Shown here piece after piece: positions 11,301-19,515 of a DNA stretch of 64,000 nt. The position numbers were made by a program, and so were the translations under genes. Numbering within the stretch: position 1 is the stretch's first letter; the number at the start of each line of letters is the position of its first letter. Origin of the DNA: Leeuwenhoekiella sp044542075. Lineage in GTDB: Bacteria > Bacteroidota > Bacteroidia > Flavobacteriales > Flavobacteriaceae. Below the pieces are notes generated by a model. It did no database searches, was not told where the DNA came from, and saw only the letters and a list, made by a program, of their open reading frames with translations. The stretch is from NCBI RefSeq assembly GCF_044542075.1, contig NZ_JBITTU010000004.1:380637-444636 (forward strand). The letters run 5' to 3'.

Positions 11301-11642
11301 AAAATATTTTATCAGGGTCTCGCTTTACTAAAATTAGGGGAGCAGGCCGAAGCTCAAAAGCGCTTTGAAAACCTAAAAAATTATGGAGAGGCACATAAAG
11401 AAGATGCTGTAAAGCTTGATTATTTTGCAATCTCATTACCCGATTTATTGATCTGGGAAGAAGATTTGCAAGTGCGTAACCGTATTCACTGTGACTATCT
11501 TATAGGTTTAGGCGCTTTAGGTTTAGATAATTTAGCAGCTGCCGAAAAAGCCCTAACTGCAGTTTTAAATCAGGATTTATACCACCTGCCCGCGCAGTTA
11601 CATCATTTGATGATCTCTAATTCTGAATTAAGTATCAAGTAA
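8331..11642 (+). CDS. DUF5107 domain protein with TPR repeats
   Basis: This is a large (1103 aa) protein without a signal peptide, so probably cytoplasmic. The first 350 or so residues form a DUF5107-type beta-rich domain, including LPALGGRIQ, GGIEFNWPQHH and FLWWANPAVAVN. This resembles the beta-supersandwich of sugar-processing proteins such as aldose-epimerase-like folds. From about residue 470 to the end it is helical with many TPR units, e.g. the segments around NNAMGLWKMKHGKFEEAL and CHRNLSLLYYN. It sits in the middle of the sulfatase/GH operon, 50 bp after the GH2 gene and 1 bp before the next sulfatase. That suggests a role in handling the released sugar inside the cell, either as an enzyme or as a sensor or scaffold. 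The family has no function I can state with certainty. Confidence 0.8.
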   Translation: MSKVKAWRETVVIPTYEVGTPEKYPVFLEKRVYQASTGSVYPHPVIEQISDEKVDKEWDVIFIENDYIQLMILPALGGRIQRAYDKIRQRDFVYYNHVIKPALVGLTGPWISGGIEFNWPQHHRPSTYDPTDSYIEENKDGSITVWVSELERMFRTKGMAGFTLHPDKAYLEIKAQLYNRTPHPQTFLWWANPAVAVNDEYQSVFPPDVNAVFDHGKRDVSEFPIAKGEYYKVDYAPGTDISRYKNIPVPTSYMAITSKYDFVGGYENDSKGGLLHVADHNVSPGKKQWTWGNGDFGQAWDSNLTDEDGPYIELMCGVYTDNQPDFSWMHPYEEKSFKQYFMPYYNVGVVKNATKEALLNLEIENGKARLKIYVTGIYENAKVTLTAADHVYLEETLDLDPATGFDTLIDTATADYKDLKATLTAANGKVLVSWSPGDDSVEEIPEAAKAAKEPQDIDTVEQLFLNGLHLEQYRHATFDATAYYLEALERAPGDVRCNNAMGLWKMKHGKFEEALAYFNTAIETLTNRNPNPYNGEPYFNKGVVLNYLGRKDEAYAAFFKSCWNAAWQAAGYFNLAQIDCERADFDKALELVDKALISNWHNHKARHLKAIILRKTGNKDEALQLIEDSLQIDHFNFGVRYERFLLTGDQEDLVTLKELLRGYQHNYIEFALDYAQAGQYEEAIALLKEIAQGEQVYPLVGYFIGYFYQQKEDNTNASEWFKKAQDLSQDYCFPNRLEEVIALQAAFDFDSTDAKASYYLGNFWYASRQYKEAQNCWEASIRLDENNAICHRNLSLLYYNKTNQKDLARKHLEQAFKLDPTDARLLMELDQLYKKINVSVEERLELLEQNLSLTQSRDDLYLERIALYNFKGDHEKALELIESRQFHPWEGGEGKVPFQHINTHVELAKKLLSNDKAEKAISHLEAAQQYPHNLGEGKLFGSQENDILYWLGCAYELLGKTQSAKEAWQKASEGLSDPSPAIFYNDQQPDKIFYQGLALLKLGEQAEAQKRFENLKNYGEAHKEDAVKLDYFAISLPDLLIWEEDLQVRNRIHCDYLIGLGALGLDNLAAAEKALTAVLNQDLYHLPAQLHHLMISNSELSIK

Positions 11643-11643
11643 A

Positions 11644-13638
11644 ATGATGCTTCTAAAACAGTATATAACTGGTATGCTAACAACCCTGCTTTGCGGGGTT
11701 TGTTTACCCTATTTTGCTCAAGAGCGTCCTAATATTTTATGGATAACTTTTGAAGACACTTCACCGCAATTTATGGGTAGTTATGGTAATCCAGATGCAG
11801 AAACTCCGGTTTTTGATAGGATGGCATCGCAAGGGGTGCGTTACACAAATGCTTTTTCGACAAATACAGTTTGTTCTCCCAGTCGCACTTCCATAATTAC
11901 AGGAGTGCCTACCTATGAGCTGGGTACAGGTAATCACCGTAGCAATTATGCGATACCAGATTTTATAAAAGGATTTCCCAAATACTTGAAAGATGCGGGG
12001 TATTACGTGACTAATAACAGCAAGACCGACTATAATGTTAAAAATGAAAAAGACTTTATTGCAGAGACATGGAATGAAAGTTCTAACACCGCAGGGTGGT
12101 GGAACAAAGAGGAAAGTCAGCCTTTTTTCGCGGTATTTAATATTGCAGATTCGCACCAGTCACGTACAATGTCTATGAGTTATGAGTGGTATGAGCAAAA
12201 TGTACTTAATTATCTTCCGGTTGCGGTTAAAAATGCAAACAATAAATTAGACGATGCCGCTGAACATTCACAACAAGCAATACCTCAATTTTCTGAAGGT
12301 AAAATAGATTTTACTTCGCTGCATAAAATGCATCATATAAGTGACACCGCATTTGCTATGCCTCCTTTTTATAGAGACAGTCCCAAAATGCGTAAGCAAA
12401 TGGCTCGGGTTTACAATTCGCTCAAGCTTACAGATATTAAAATGGGAAAACTTCTTGAGAGACTTCAATCTGAAGGTTTTATGGAGAATACTATCATCTT
12501 TATTTTTGCAGACCACGGCGAAGGAATGCCAAGAATGAAGACAAACGGTATAGGTTTGGGATACCGGGTGCCTTTTGTAGTTTGGTTTCCAGAACGTTAT
12601 AAGCATCTTGAGCCCAATGGAAAAACAGGTGTTGTGACGGAACAGTTAGTGAGTTTTGAAGACCTCGCTCCTACAGTTTTAAATCTTGCACGTGTAGCAA
12701 AGCCCCATTATTTGAAAGGAAGAAATTTTCTAAGCGATAAAGCTGTAGAAGCTCCAAAATATTTATTCTTAGCTTCAGACCGGGCAGATAACGGGCCAGA
12801 TTTAGTACGTTCTGTTACTGATGGTCGCTACATGTATTCTCGCAACTTTATGCCTTTCTACCCAGAATTGAAGTATATACACTATATCGAGCAAGGTGAG
12901 ATAACAGCACATATGCGTGAAGATTTTAAAGATAGTAAGCTAAACGAAACTCAAAAGTCAATTTTTAATAGACGTCCTGTAGAGACTCTTTACGATCTAA
13001 AGAATGATACCTGGGAAATTAAGAACCTAGCAACTAATAAGCAGTATGATTCTATAGTTAGAAAAATGCGTAATGCATTGATACAAAATATTAAAGAGCG
13101 AAAAGATGTGAATTTTATGCCAGAGTATGAACTTGCTCAAGATTTTAAGACCGGTTCTGTATATTCAGAAAAAGATAATACAGCATACTACCCTATTTCT
13201 GAAATTTTAAATATTGCGTTGAAAGTAGGTTTTGCTGATGAGCAAAGTATTCAGAATAAAGTAGAAGGTTTAGATCACAAGAATAAATTTGTGCGCTATT
13301 GGGCAGCATTGGGTCTTTATAGCGAGCGTAATTCGTTAAGCAGAAAAACTTTATTACAGATTAAAAGCAAGCTAAATGAAACTTACAAACCCGCTCAAAT
13401 AACACTAGCAGCCGCCCTTTATGATAGAGAAAAAAACAATGAAGCATTAGAAATATTAAAAAAGGCAATTAACATTGAAAATTCAGAAACCAGTTTGATG
13501 GCTATTAATTATTTACTCTATACTAAAAATAAATCACCATTCTTAAAGGAAGTTACGCTATTGAATACTTCAGATGTACCCTATAAGGTTAAAGCAGCAT
13601 GCTTAGATTTCTTAAATCTTGAAGAAACTATAAATTAA
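11644..13638 (+). CDS. S1-family sulfatase with C-terminal extension
   Basis: This is a secreted formylglycine-dependent sulfatase. A signal peptide (ending about YFAQ) is followed by NILWITFEDTSP. The metal-site Asp residues are replaced in part by ED, as in some heparan-type sulfatases. The signature is C-S-P-S-R with Cys77. Further motifs are FADHGEG and RVPFVVWFP. At 664 aa it is longer than its three partners. The last 130 or so residues, after the sulfatase fold, are helical with repeat-like character (YWAALGLYSE, AALYDREKNNEALEILKKA). The start lies 1 bp after the stop of the DUF5107-TPR gene. Its divergent sequence suggests it removes a different sulfate from the other three enzymes. 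Confidence 0.9.
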   Translation: MMLLKQYITGMLTTLLCGVCLPYFAQERPNILWITFEDTSPQFMGSYGNPDAETPVFDRMASQGVRYTNAFSTNTVCSPSRTSIITGVPTYELGTGNHRSNYAIPDFIKGFPKYLKDAGYYVTNNSKTDYNVKNEKDFIAETWNESSNTAGWWNKEESQPFFAVFNIADSHQSRTMSMSYEWYEQNVLNYLPVAVKNANNKLDDAAEHSQQAIPQFSEGKIDFTSLHKMHHISDTAFAMPPFYRDSPKMRKQMARVYNSLKLTDIKMGKLLERLQSEGFMENTIIFIFADHGEGMPRMKTNGIGLGYRVPFVVWFPERYKHLEPNGKTGVVTEQLVSFEDLAPTVLNLARVAKPHYLKGRNFLSDKAVEAPKYLFLASDRADNGPDLVRSVTDGRYMYSRNFMPFYPELKYIHYIEQGEITAHMREDFKDSKLNETQKSIFNRRPVETLYDLKNDTWEIKNLATNKQYDSIVRKMRNALIQNIKERKDVNFMPEYELAQDFKTGSVYSEKDNTAYYPISEILNIALKVGFADEQSIQNKVEGLDHKNKFVRYWAALGLYSERNSLSRKTLLQIKSKLNETYKPAQITLAAALYDREKNNEALEILKKAINIENSETSLMAINYLLYTKNKSPFLKEVTLLNTSDVPYKVKAACLDFLNLEETIN

Positions 13639-13661
13639 GTAGAATATAAAGATAAAAAAGA

Positions 13662-15185
13662 ATGGTAAAGAATCTAATACATATCGTTATACTAGCTTTT
13701 TTAGCAATGAGTTTTACGACTTTATATGCACAAACGTTAGCAGATAATCCTAATATTATTTTAATCTACATAGACGACTTAGGCTATGGCGATATTGGTG
13801 TTAATGGGGCTATAGGTGTTAAAACTCCTAACATAGATAAGCTTGCAAAAAATGGTATAAACTTTACAGATGCACATAGTGCCGCTGCTACCTGTACACC
13901 TTCGCGCTATTCGCTGCTAACTGGGAGTTATGCATTTAGAAAAAAAGCAGAAATTCTTGAAGGTGATGCGCCTTTGTTAATAGATACTACGATACGTACG
14001 CTACCGGGTATGCTTAAAGATGCAGGCTATAAAACAGGAGTAGTAGGAAAATGGCATCTAGGTCTGGGCAATGGCAATGTAGATTGGAACACCCGTGTAT
14101 CGCCAGGACCGGCAGAGGTGGGCTTCGATTATAGTTTTTTAATACCAGCTACGGGTGATCGTGTGCCTACGGTTTTTCTAGAAAATCAACTTGTGGCTAA
14201 TCTAGATCCTACAGATCCCATTACTGTACGATATGGTAAGGCTATTGAAGGTGGGTATCCTACAGGACGTGAACATCCTGAACTTTTAAAACAATATACA
14301 GATAACTATCACCTGAGTGCAATTACAAATGGCATCAGCAGAATAGGCAATATGAAGGGTGGGGCTGATGCGTTATGGGTAGATGAAGAAATTCCTTTTG
14401 TATTGAATGATAAAGCAACTGCTTTTATTGAAGATAATCAAGAACAGCCTTTTTTTTTGTTTTATTCGTTTCATGATATTCATCAACCGCGTGTGGCCAA
14501 TGTAAAGTTTATAGAGTCAAGTACTATGGGCCCTCGTGGAGATGTCATCGCGCAGATGGATTGGAGTGTGGGCGCAATAGTTGATAAGCTTGATAAGTCT
14601 GGTCTTCTTAATAATACAATAATCATATTTACCAGTGACAACGGTCCTATTCTAGACGATGGGTATGTAGATTATGCTCGCGAACTTGTAGGAGATCACA
14701 AGCCTGGTGGAGTTTTTAAAGGTTCTAAATATTCGGTTTATGAAGCAGGAACCCGTATGCCTACCATTTTACACTGGCCAGCAAAAGTTAAGCCCGGCAC
14801 ATCAAATGCTTTGTTATCACAAGTAGACCTGTATGCAAGTTTAGCAGCGCTAACACATCAAAAACTTAAAAAAAATGAAGCGCCAGATAGTAAAAATAAC
14901 TGGGACGCCTGGATAGGTAAATCTGATAAAGCACGCACCTTTATGCTTGAGGAAGGTTATACCTATGCATTACGTAAAGGAGATTTTAAGTACATACAGC
15001 CTAAGATAGATGCGACTATACCGCAGTGGATACGTTTAAAACATGTAGATCCCGGCTTTAGTACAGTGCCTCAGCTTTACAATTTAAAGTTAGACCCGGG
15101 AGAAACTAAAAATTTAAGTGAAGCTCATCCCGAGATTGTGAAAGAGATGGAAAACAGATTAAGTAAAATTTTAAAAAATAAATAA
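13662..15185 (+). CDS. S1-family arylsulfatase-like sulfatase
   Basis: This is a secreted type I sulfatase of 507 aa. A signal peptide (TTLYAQ) precedes the metal motif IYIDDLGYGDIG, which is the classical arylsulfatase A pattern. The signature is C-T-P-S-R with Cys78. GKWHLGLG, YSFHDIHQPR and FTSDNGP follow in the usual order. It lies 23 bp after the previous sulfatase and 3 bp before the second GH2, so it belongs to the operon. It resembles exo-acting arylsulfatase A-type enzymes, but the position of the sulfate it removes is not known. Confidence 0.92.
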   Translation: MVKNLIHIVILAFLAMSFTTLYAQTLADNPNIILIYIDDLGYGDIGVNGAIGVKTPNIDKLAKNGINFTDAHSAAATCTPSRYSLLTGSYAFRKKAEILEGDAPLLIDTTIRTLPGMLKDAGYKTGVVGKWHLGLGNGNVDWNTRVSPGPAEVGFDYSFLIPATGDRVPTVFLENQLVANLDPTDPITVRYGKAIEGGYPTGREHPELLKQYTDNYHLSAITNGISRIGNMKGGADALWVDEEIPFVLNDKATAFIEDNQEQPFFLFYSFHDIHQPRVANVKFIESSTMGPRGDVIAQMDWSVGAIVDKLDKSGLLNNTIIIFTSDNGPILDDGYVDYARELVGDHKPGGVFKGSKYSVYEAGTRMPTILHWPAKVKPGTSNALLSQVDLYASLAALTHQKLKKNEAPDSKNNWDAWIGKSDKARTFMLEEGYTYALRKGDFKYIQPKIDATIPQWIRLKHVDPGFSTVPQLYNLKLDPGETKNLSEAHPEIVKEMENRLSKILKNK

Positions 15186-15188
15186 GCA

Positions 15189-17987
15189 ATGTCCCTATTA
15201 AAAAAAACACTAAGAAATTACTGGGTATTCTGTATACTCTTAATAGCCAGCTCTTGTAAGCATCAAGCCGAAACTATTAACGCAGCTGATGAAAACTCGC
15301 TAACTCAAAACAGAATAGATTTGTCGGGTACATGGCAGGTTAAATTAGATTCTCTTAATACTGGTGAGCAGCAGCAGTGGTTTTCAAACAGCTTAGAAGG
15401 CCAGGATATACAATTACCGGGAACACTTGATGATGCCAGTATAGGTAACGCAGATACGCTTACACCTGCACTAAATAATTATGTATTATCTAGTCTGGCT
15501 CGTAAACATCAATATATAGGTAAAGCCTGGTATCAGCGTGAGATAAATATACCTAAAAACTGGGACGGTAAAGAAATTGAGCTAACACTTGAACGTGTTT
15601 TATGGCAATCAACTGTATTTATTGATGATAAAAAAGTAGAAAGCAGACAGAGTCTTATAGGATCTCACGACTATGATTTAACTTCTTATCTAACACCGGG
15701 AAGTCATACTCTTACCGTGATCATAGACAACTCAGATTTTTACCCAAAAATTAATGTGACGGGTGATCGCTATCCTATTGAAGTTAATCAGGAGATGGCG
15801 CACGCATATACAAACCATACGCAGATAAAGTGGAATGGTATTTTAGGAGCCATCTCATTAGAAGTTTCAGATAAAGCTTCAATAGCTAATCTTCAGGTAT
15901 ATTCAGATACAAAAAATGAAATGCTTGATTTTGTTTTTGAGACGACTCAAAATAATCTTTCAAACTTAAGTTTAGAAATTTTAAAAGCTGATGGAAGTAT
16001 ACTTTTTTCTCAGCAAATTACCGAGTCAGAAAAAAACGGGAATCGTGTTAACCTAGCGATTAAAAAACCAGAAAGCTTAGAGTACTGGGATGAGTTTAAC
16101 CCAGTGATGTATAAGGCTGTTTTGAAAACTGAAAAAGAACAAATTACTCAAGAATTTGGTTACAGAACGGTAGCAATAGAAGATGCGCAATTACAATTAA
16201 ATGGCCACAGAATATTTTTACGTGGAAACTTAGAGTGTGTGATTTTTCCACTTACAGGATATCCGCCTATGCAGGTAGAAGAATGGGCTACCTTGTTTGA
16301 GCAAGCAAAAAATTATGGGTTAAATCACATACGTTTTCACAGTTGGTGTCCGCCGGAAGCAGCGTTTGCAGCAGCTGATAAAGCCGGAATGTACTTACAG
16401 GTAGAGTTGCCGCACTGGAGTTTAAAAGTGGGAGAAGATGCTGCTACAACTGCATTTTTAGAGCAAGAAGCTGCTAAAATTATAAAAGACTATGGGCACC
16501 ATCCTTCATTCTTGTTCTTTTCTATGGGTAATGAGTTAGAAGGTGATTTTTCGGTATTAAACAAAATGGTAAATGATCTTAAGCAAATAGATAGCAGACA
16601 TTTATATGCTACTACAAGTTTTTCATTTCAGAAACCGGCAGGTACACGTCCTGAACCAGAAGATGAGTTTTTTATTGCACAGTGGACAGATAAAGGCTGG
16701 ATACGCGGGCAAGGTGTTTTTAACGATATAGCTCCTAATTTTAATAAAGATTTTACCGCAAACAGTGCACATATAGAAGTACCTCTTGTTGCACATGAGA
16801 TTGGTCAATATTCTGTTTACCCAGATTTAAGTGAGATCGAGAAATATACAGGTGTACTAGCACCTTTAAACTTTATAGCGGTTAAAAATGATTTAGAACA
16901 GAGAGGGCTTATAGATCTTGCTTCAGATTTTACACAGGCGTCGGGCAAACTGGCTGCGATGCTTTACAAAGAAGAGATAGAGCGCGCTTTAAAAACACCT
17001 AGTTTTGACGGTTTTCAATTGTTACAATTACAGGATTTTCCAGGGCAGGGTACTGCACTAGTAGGCTTGCTAAATGCTTTCTGGGAGTCTAAAGGAATAA
17101 TTACCGGTGAAGAATTTAAAAGGTTTAATAGTGAACTAGTCCCTTTAGTACGCTTTGAAAAAGCGATTTATGAAAACGGAGAATCTTTTGAAGCTCAGCT
17201 AGAAGTAGCTAATTTTTATAAAGAACTTAAAAATCAAAAATTACAGGCTACCCTAAAAGATACTAAGGGTAAAGTCATTGCAGAAAAATCAATTGAAAAC
17301 CTAAATCTTTCCATAGGGAATAATGTGAATTTAGGGGTTCTAGAAACTAAAGTTAAGGTTAATAAAGCAGATGTCTGGACGTTAGAATTAAGCCTTGAAG
17401 GAACTCAGTTTGTCAACAGCTGGTCTGTATGGGTATACCCAACACAACACGCAGAGGTAAGTAAAAATATTAGTACAACTCAATCTTTTGATGAAGCTAT
17501 TAAATTACTTAATGCTGGCAAAACGGTATTTTTTAATCCTGATGTGGCAGACTTAGAAGGTGTAAAAGGGCGTTTTGTACCGGTATTTTGGAGTCCTGTG
17601 CATTTCCCTAATCAGCCGGGAACAATGGGATTATTAGTAGATGCAGATAGTGAAGCATTATCAGACTTTCCTACAGCACGTCATACCCAATGGCAATGGT
17701 GGGATTTATGTATAAACTCTAAATCTGTAGTCTTAGACGATCTTAATGTGAAGCCTATCGTACGTATCATAGATAATTTTGTGACTAACCGTGATTTAGC
17801 AAACGTGTTTGAAGCCCAGGTAGGAGCAGGAAAATTAATATTCTCATCTATAGACCTTTCTTCAGATTTAAAAAATAGACCTGCAGCGCGACAATTGAGG
17901 TCAAGCTTACTTAATTATATGGCTTCAGACAACTTTAAGCCACAAAATAAATTGACGATTCAAGACCTTAACCGTTTTAAAAAATAA
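15189..17987 (+). CDS. GH2-family glycoside hydrolase, lipoprotein (second copy)
   Basis: This is a second GH2 exo-enzyme of 932 aa with a lipoprotein signal (IASSC). Its domain order is the same as in the GH2 at 5434-8280: jelly roll opening LSGTWQVKLD, Ig-like domain, TIM barrel, and a long C-terminal beta region. The probable acid/base is Glu449 in GNELEG and the nucleophile Glu537 in AHEIGQY. Both copies share the FHSWCPPEAAF segment, the DFPGQGTAL segment and the tail motif WQWWD. Gene duplication followed by divergence is the simplest reading, and the two probably act on different linkages or sugars of the same glycan. The start is 3 bp after the sulfatase stop. Confidence 0.88.
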   Translation: MSLLKKTLRNYWVFCILLIASSCKHQAETINAADENSLTQNRIDLSGTWQVKLDSLNTGEQQQWFSNSLEGQDIQLPGTLDDASIGNADTLTPALNNYVLSSLARKHQYIGKAWYQREINIPKNWDGKEIELTLERVLWQSTVFIDDKKVESRQSLIGSHDYDLTSYLTPGSHTLTVIIDNSDFYPKINVTGDRYPIEVNQEMAHAYTNHTQIKWNGILGAISLEVSDKASIANLQVYSDTKNEMLDFVFETTQNNLSNLSLEILKADGSILFSQQITESEKNGNRVNLAIKKPESLEYWDEFNPVMYKAVLKTEKEQITQEFGYRTVAIEDAQLQLNGHRIFLRGNLECVIFPLTGYPPMQVEEWATLFEQAKNYGLNHIRFHSWCPPEAAFAAADKAGMYLQVELPHWSLKVGEDAATTAFLEQEAAKIIKDYGHHPSFLFFSMGNELEGDFSVLNKMVNDLKQIDSRHLYATTSFSFQKPAGTRPEPEDEFFIAQWTDKGWIRGQGVFNDIAPNFNKDFTANSAHIEVPLVAHEIGQYSVYPDLSEIEKYTGVLAPLNFIAVKNDLEQRGLIDLASDFTQASGKLAAMLYKEEIERALKTPSFDGFQLLQLQDFPGQGTALVGLLNAFWESKGIITGEEFKRFNSELVPLVRFEKAIYENGESFEAQLEVANFYKELKNQKLQATLKDTKGKVIAEKSIENLNLSIGNNVNLGVLETKVKVNKADVWTLELSLEGTQFVNSWSVWVYPTQHAEVSKNISTTQSFDEAIKLLNAGKTVFFNPDVADLEGVKGRFVPVFWSPVHFPNQPGTMGLLVDADSEALSDFPTARHTQWQWWDLCINSKSVVLDDLNVKPIVRIIDNFVTNRDLANVFEAQVGAGKLIFSSIDLSSDLKNRPAARQLRSSLLNYMASDNFKPQNKLTIQDLNRFKK

Positions 17988-17996
17988 AGAATAGTT

Positions 17997-19466
17997 ATGA
18001 ATTTAAATGTTATAAAACATAGCGTAGTATTCGCATTATTAGTATGCTCTAGTATTCAATTAAAGGCGCAATTAAAAGTAGATGAAGTTAAGCCTAATGT
18101 TGTGTTTATTCTGGTAGATGATTTAGGCTGGATGGATCTGGGAGTGCAGGGAAGTACCTTTTACCAGACACCACGGGTAGATGAGCTGGCATCAAATGGA
18201 TTACGTTTTACAGATGCTTATGCTGCAAACCCTGTATGTAGTCCTACACGAGCTAGTATTATGAGTGGTAAAGATCCTGCAGATGTTTCTGTTAATATTA
18301 GTAACTGGATAGGTGCTCAGTTGTATGAGAAAAGAACTAATCAAGCTTTGATACAACCCGGTGTGGGAGATCATTTACCATTAGAAGAAATAACTATGGC
18401 AGAAGCTTTTCAACAGCAAGGCTATACTACGCAGTTTATTGGAAAATGGCACCTGGGAGAAACCGAAGAGTTTTGGCCTGAAAAACAAGGTTTTGATGAT
18501 AATATAGCGGGCTGGTCACGAGGTAACCCCGGTAGTTTTTTTGCACCGTATAACAACCCAAGAATTTCTGATGGTCCTGATGGGGAGTATTTGCCGTATA
18601 GATTAGGAAATGAGGCGGTATCTTTTATAGAACATAGTGCTAAAGAGAAAGATCCTTTCTTTTTATTTTTATCAATGTATAATGTTCATACCCCTATTGA
18701 AGCGCCTAAAGATTTAGTTGCCCGTTTTGAAAAAAGACGCGATCAACTAAAGTTATCAAAAAAAGGTGCCTATAAATTAGACGAGGGTGTAGAGAGCAGA
18801 ACAAATCAAAGTGATGCGACCTATGCTGCGATGATCTGGGCTATGGATTCTGTTGTAGGGATGGTACAGGATAAGTTAGACGAATTAAACTTAACTAAAG
18901 AAACGGCTATTGTATTTTTCTCAGATAATGGCGGCCTGTCTAGCCCTGGTTATGGTGTAACTTCTAATTTACCACTTAGAGGCGGTAAAGGTTTTTTATA
19001 TGAAGGTGGTATAAGAGAACCACTTATTATACGTTATGACCCGTTAACGTCGAGTCACAAAGGTAGTGTTGTTGCAGAACCTGTGATTAGCCATGATTTT
19101 TACCCTACGTTGCTCGATATTGCAAATCTTGAAAAACCTAAAAATCAAGAACTCGAAGGCGTAAGCCTAAAGCCGTTGCTATCTCAAAAAGACTTAGCTA
19201 GAGAAAGCATTTTTTGGCATTATCCACATTATAGTCCGCAGAAAGGAAAACCGGGCTCTGCCATTAGAAAAGGAGATTATAAGCTTATTCATTTTTATGA
19301 AAATAATGTTGATGAATTGTATAACCTTAAAGAAGATATAGGTGAAACAAATAATATTGCTAAAGAACACCCGCAATTAGTAAAGGAACTTAATTATGAA
19401 TTGTTTGAGCATTTAGAAAAAATAAATGCATCATATCCTGTAAAGAGACCAATAAAAGTAGATTAA
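17997..19466 (+). CDS. S1-family sulfatase
   Basis: This is a secreted formylglycine-dependent sulfatase of 489 aa. A signal peptide ends about IQLKAQ. It carries ILVDDLGWMDLG, the C-S-P-T-R signature with Cys81, GKWHLGET and FFSDNGG. It is similar along its length to the first sulfatase of the operon (64-1659), including NLPLRGGKG, GGIREP and FWHYPHY near the C-terminus. These two are the closest pair of the four sulfatases. It lies 9 bp after the second GH2. The sulfate position it attacks is not readable. Confidence 0.92.
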   Translation: MNLNVIKHSVVFALLVCSSIQLKAQLKVDEVKPNVVFILVDDLGWMDLGVQGSTFYQTPRVDELASNGLRFTDAYAANPVCSPTRASIMSGKDPADVSVNISNWIGAQLYEKRTNQALIQPGVGDHLPLEEITMAEAFQQQGYTTQFIGKWHLGETEEFWPEKQGFDDNIAGWSRGNPGSFFAPYNNPRISDGPDGEYLPYRLGNEAVSFIEHSAKEKDPFFLFLSMYNVHTPIEAPKDLVARFEKRRDQLKLSKKGAYKLDEGVESRTNQSDATYAAMIWAMDSVVGMVQDKLDELNLTKETAIVFFSDNGGLSSPGYGVTSNLPLRGGKGFLYEGGIREPLIIRYDPLTSSHKGSVVAEPVISHDFYPTLLDIANLEKPKNQELEGVSLKPLLSQKDLARESIFWHYPHYSPQKGKPGSAIRKGDYKLIHFYENNVDELYNLKEDIGETNNIAKEHPQLVKELNYELFEHLEKINASYPVKRPIKVD

Positions 19467-19489
19467 TAGGTGCTCCCTTATTTTTAAAG

Positions 19490-19497
19490 TAAATTTG
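19490..19497 (+). promoter_or_regulatory. Possible internal promoter box before the sulfatase activator gene
   Basis: TAAATTTG fits the Bacteroidota -7 consensus TAnnTTTG and lies 18 bp before the ATG of the formylglycine-generating-enzyme homologue. There is no TTTG at the expected -33 position. It may give the activator gene a second promoter, or be chance in AT-rich DNA. Confidence 0.3.
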
Positions 19498-19515
19498 AAA
19501 AAGGCAAATTAATAG

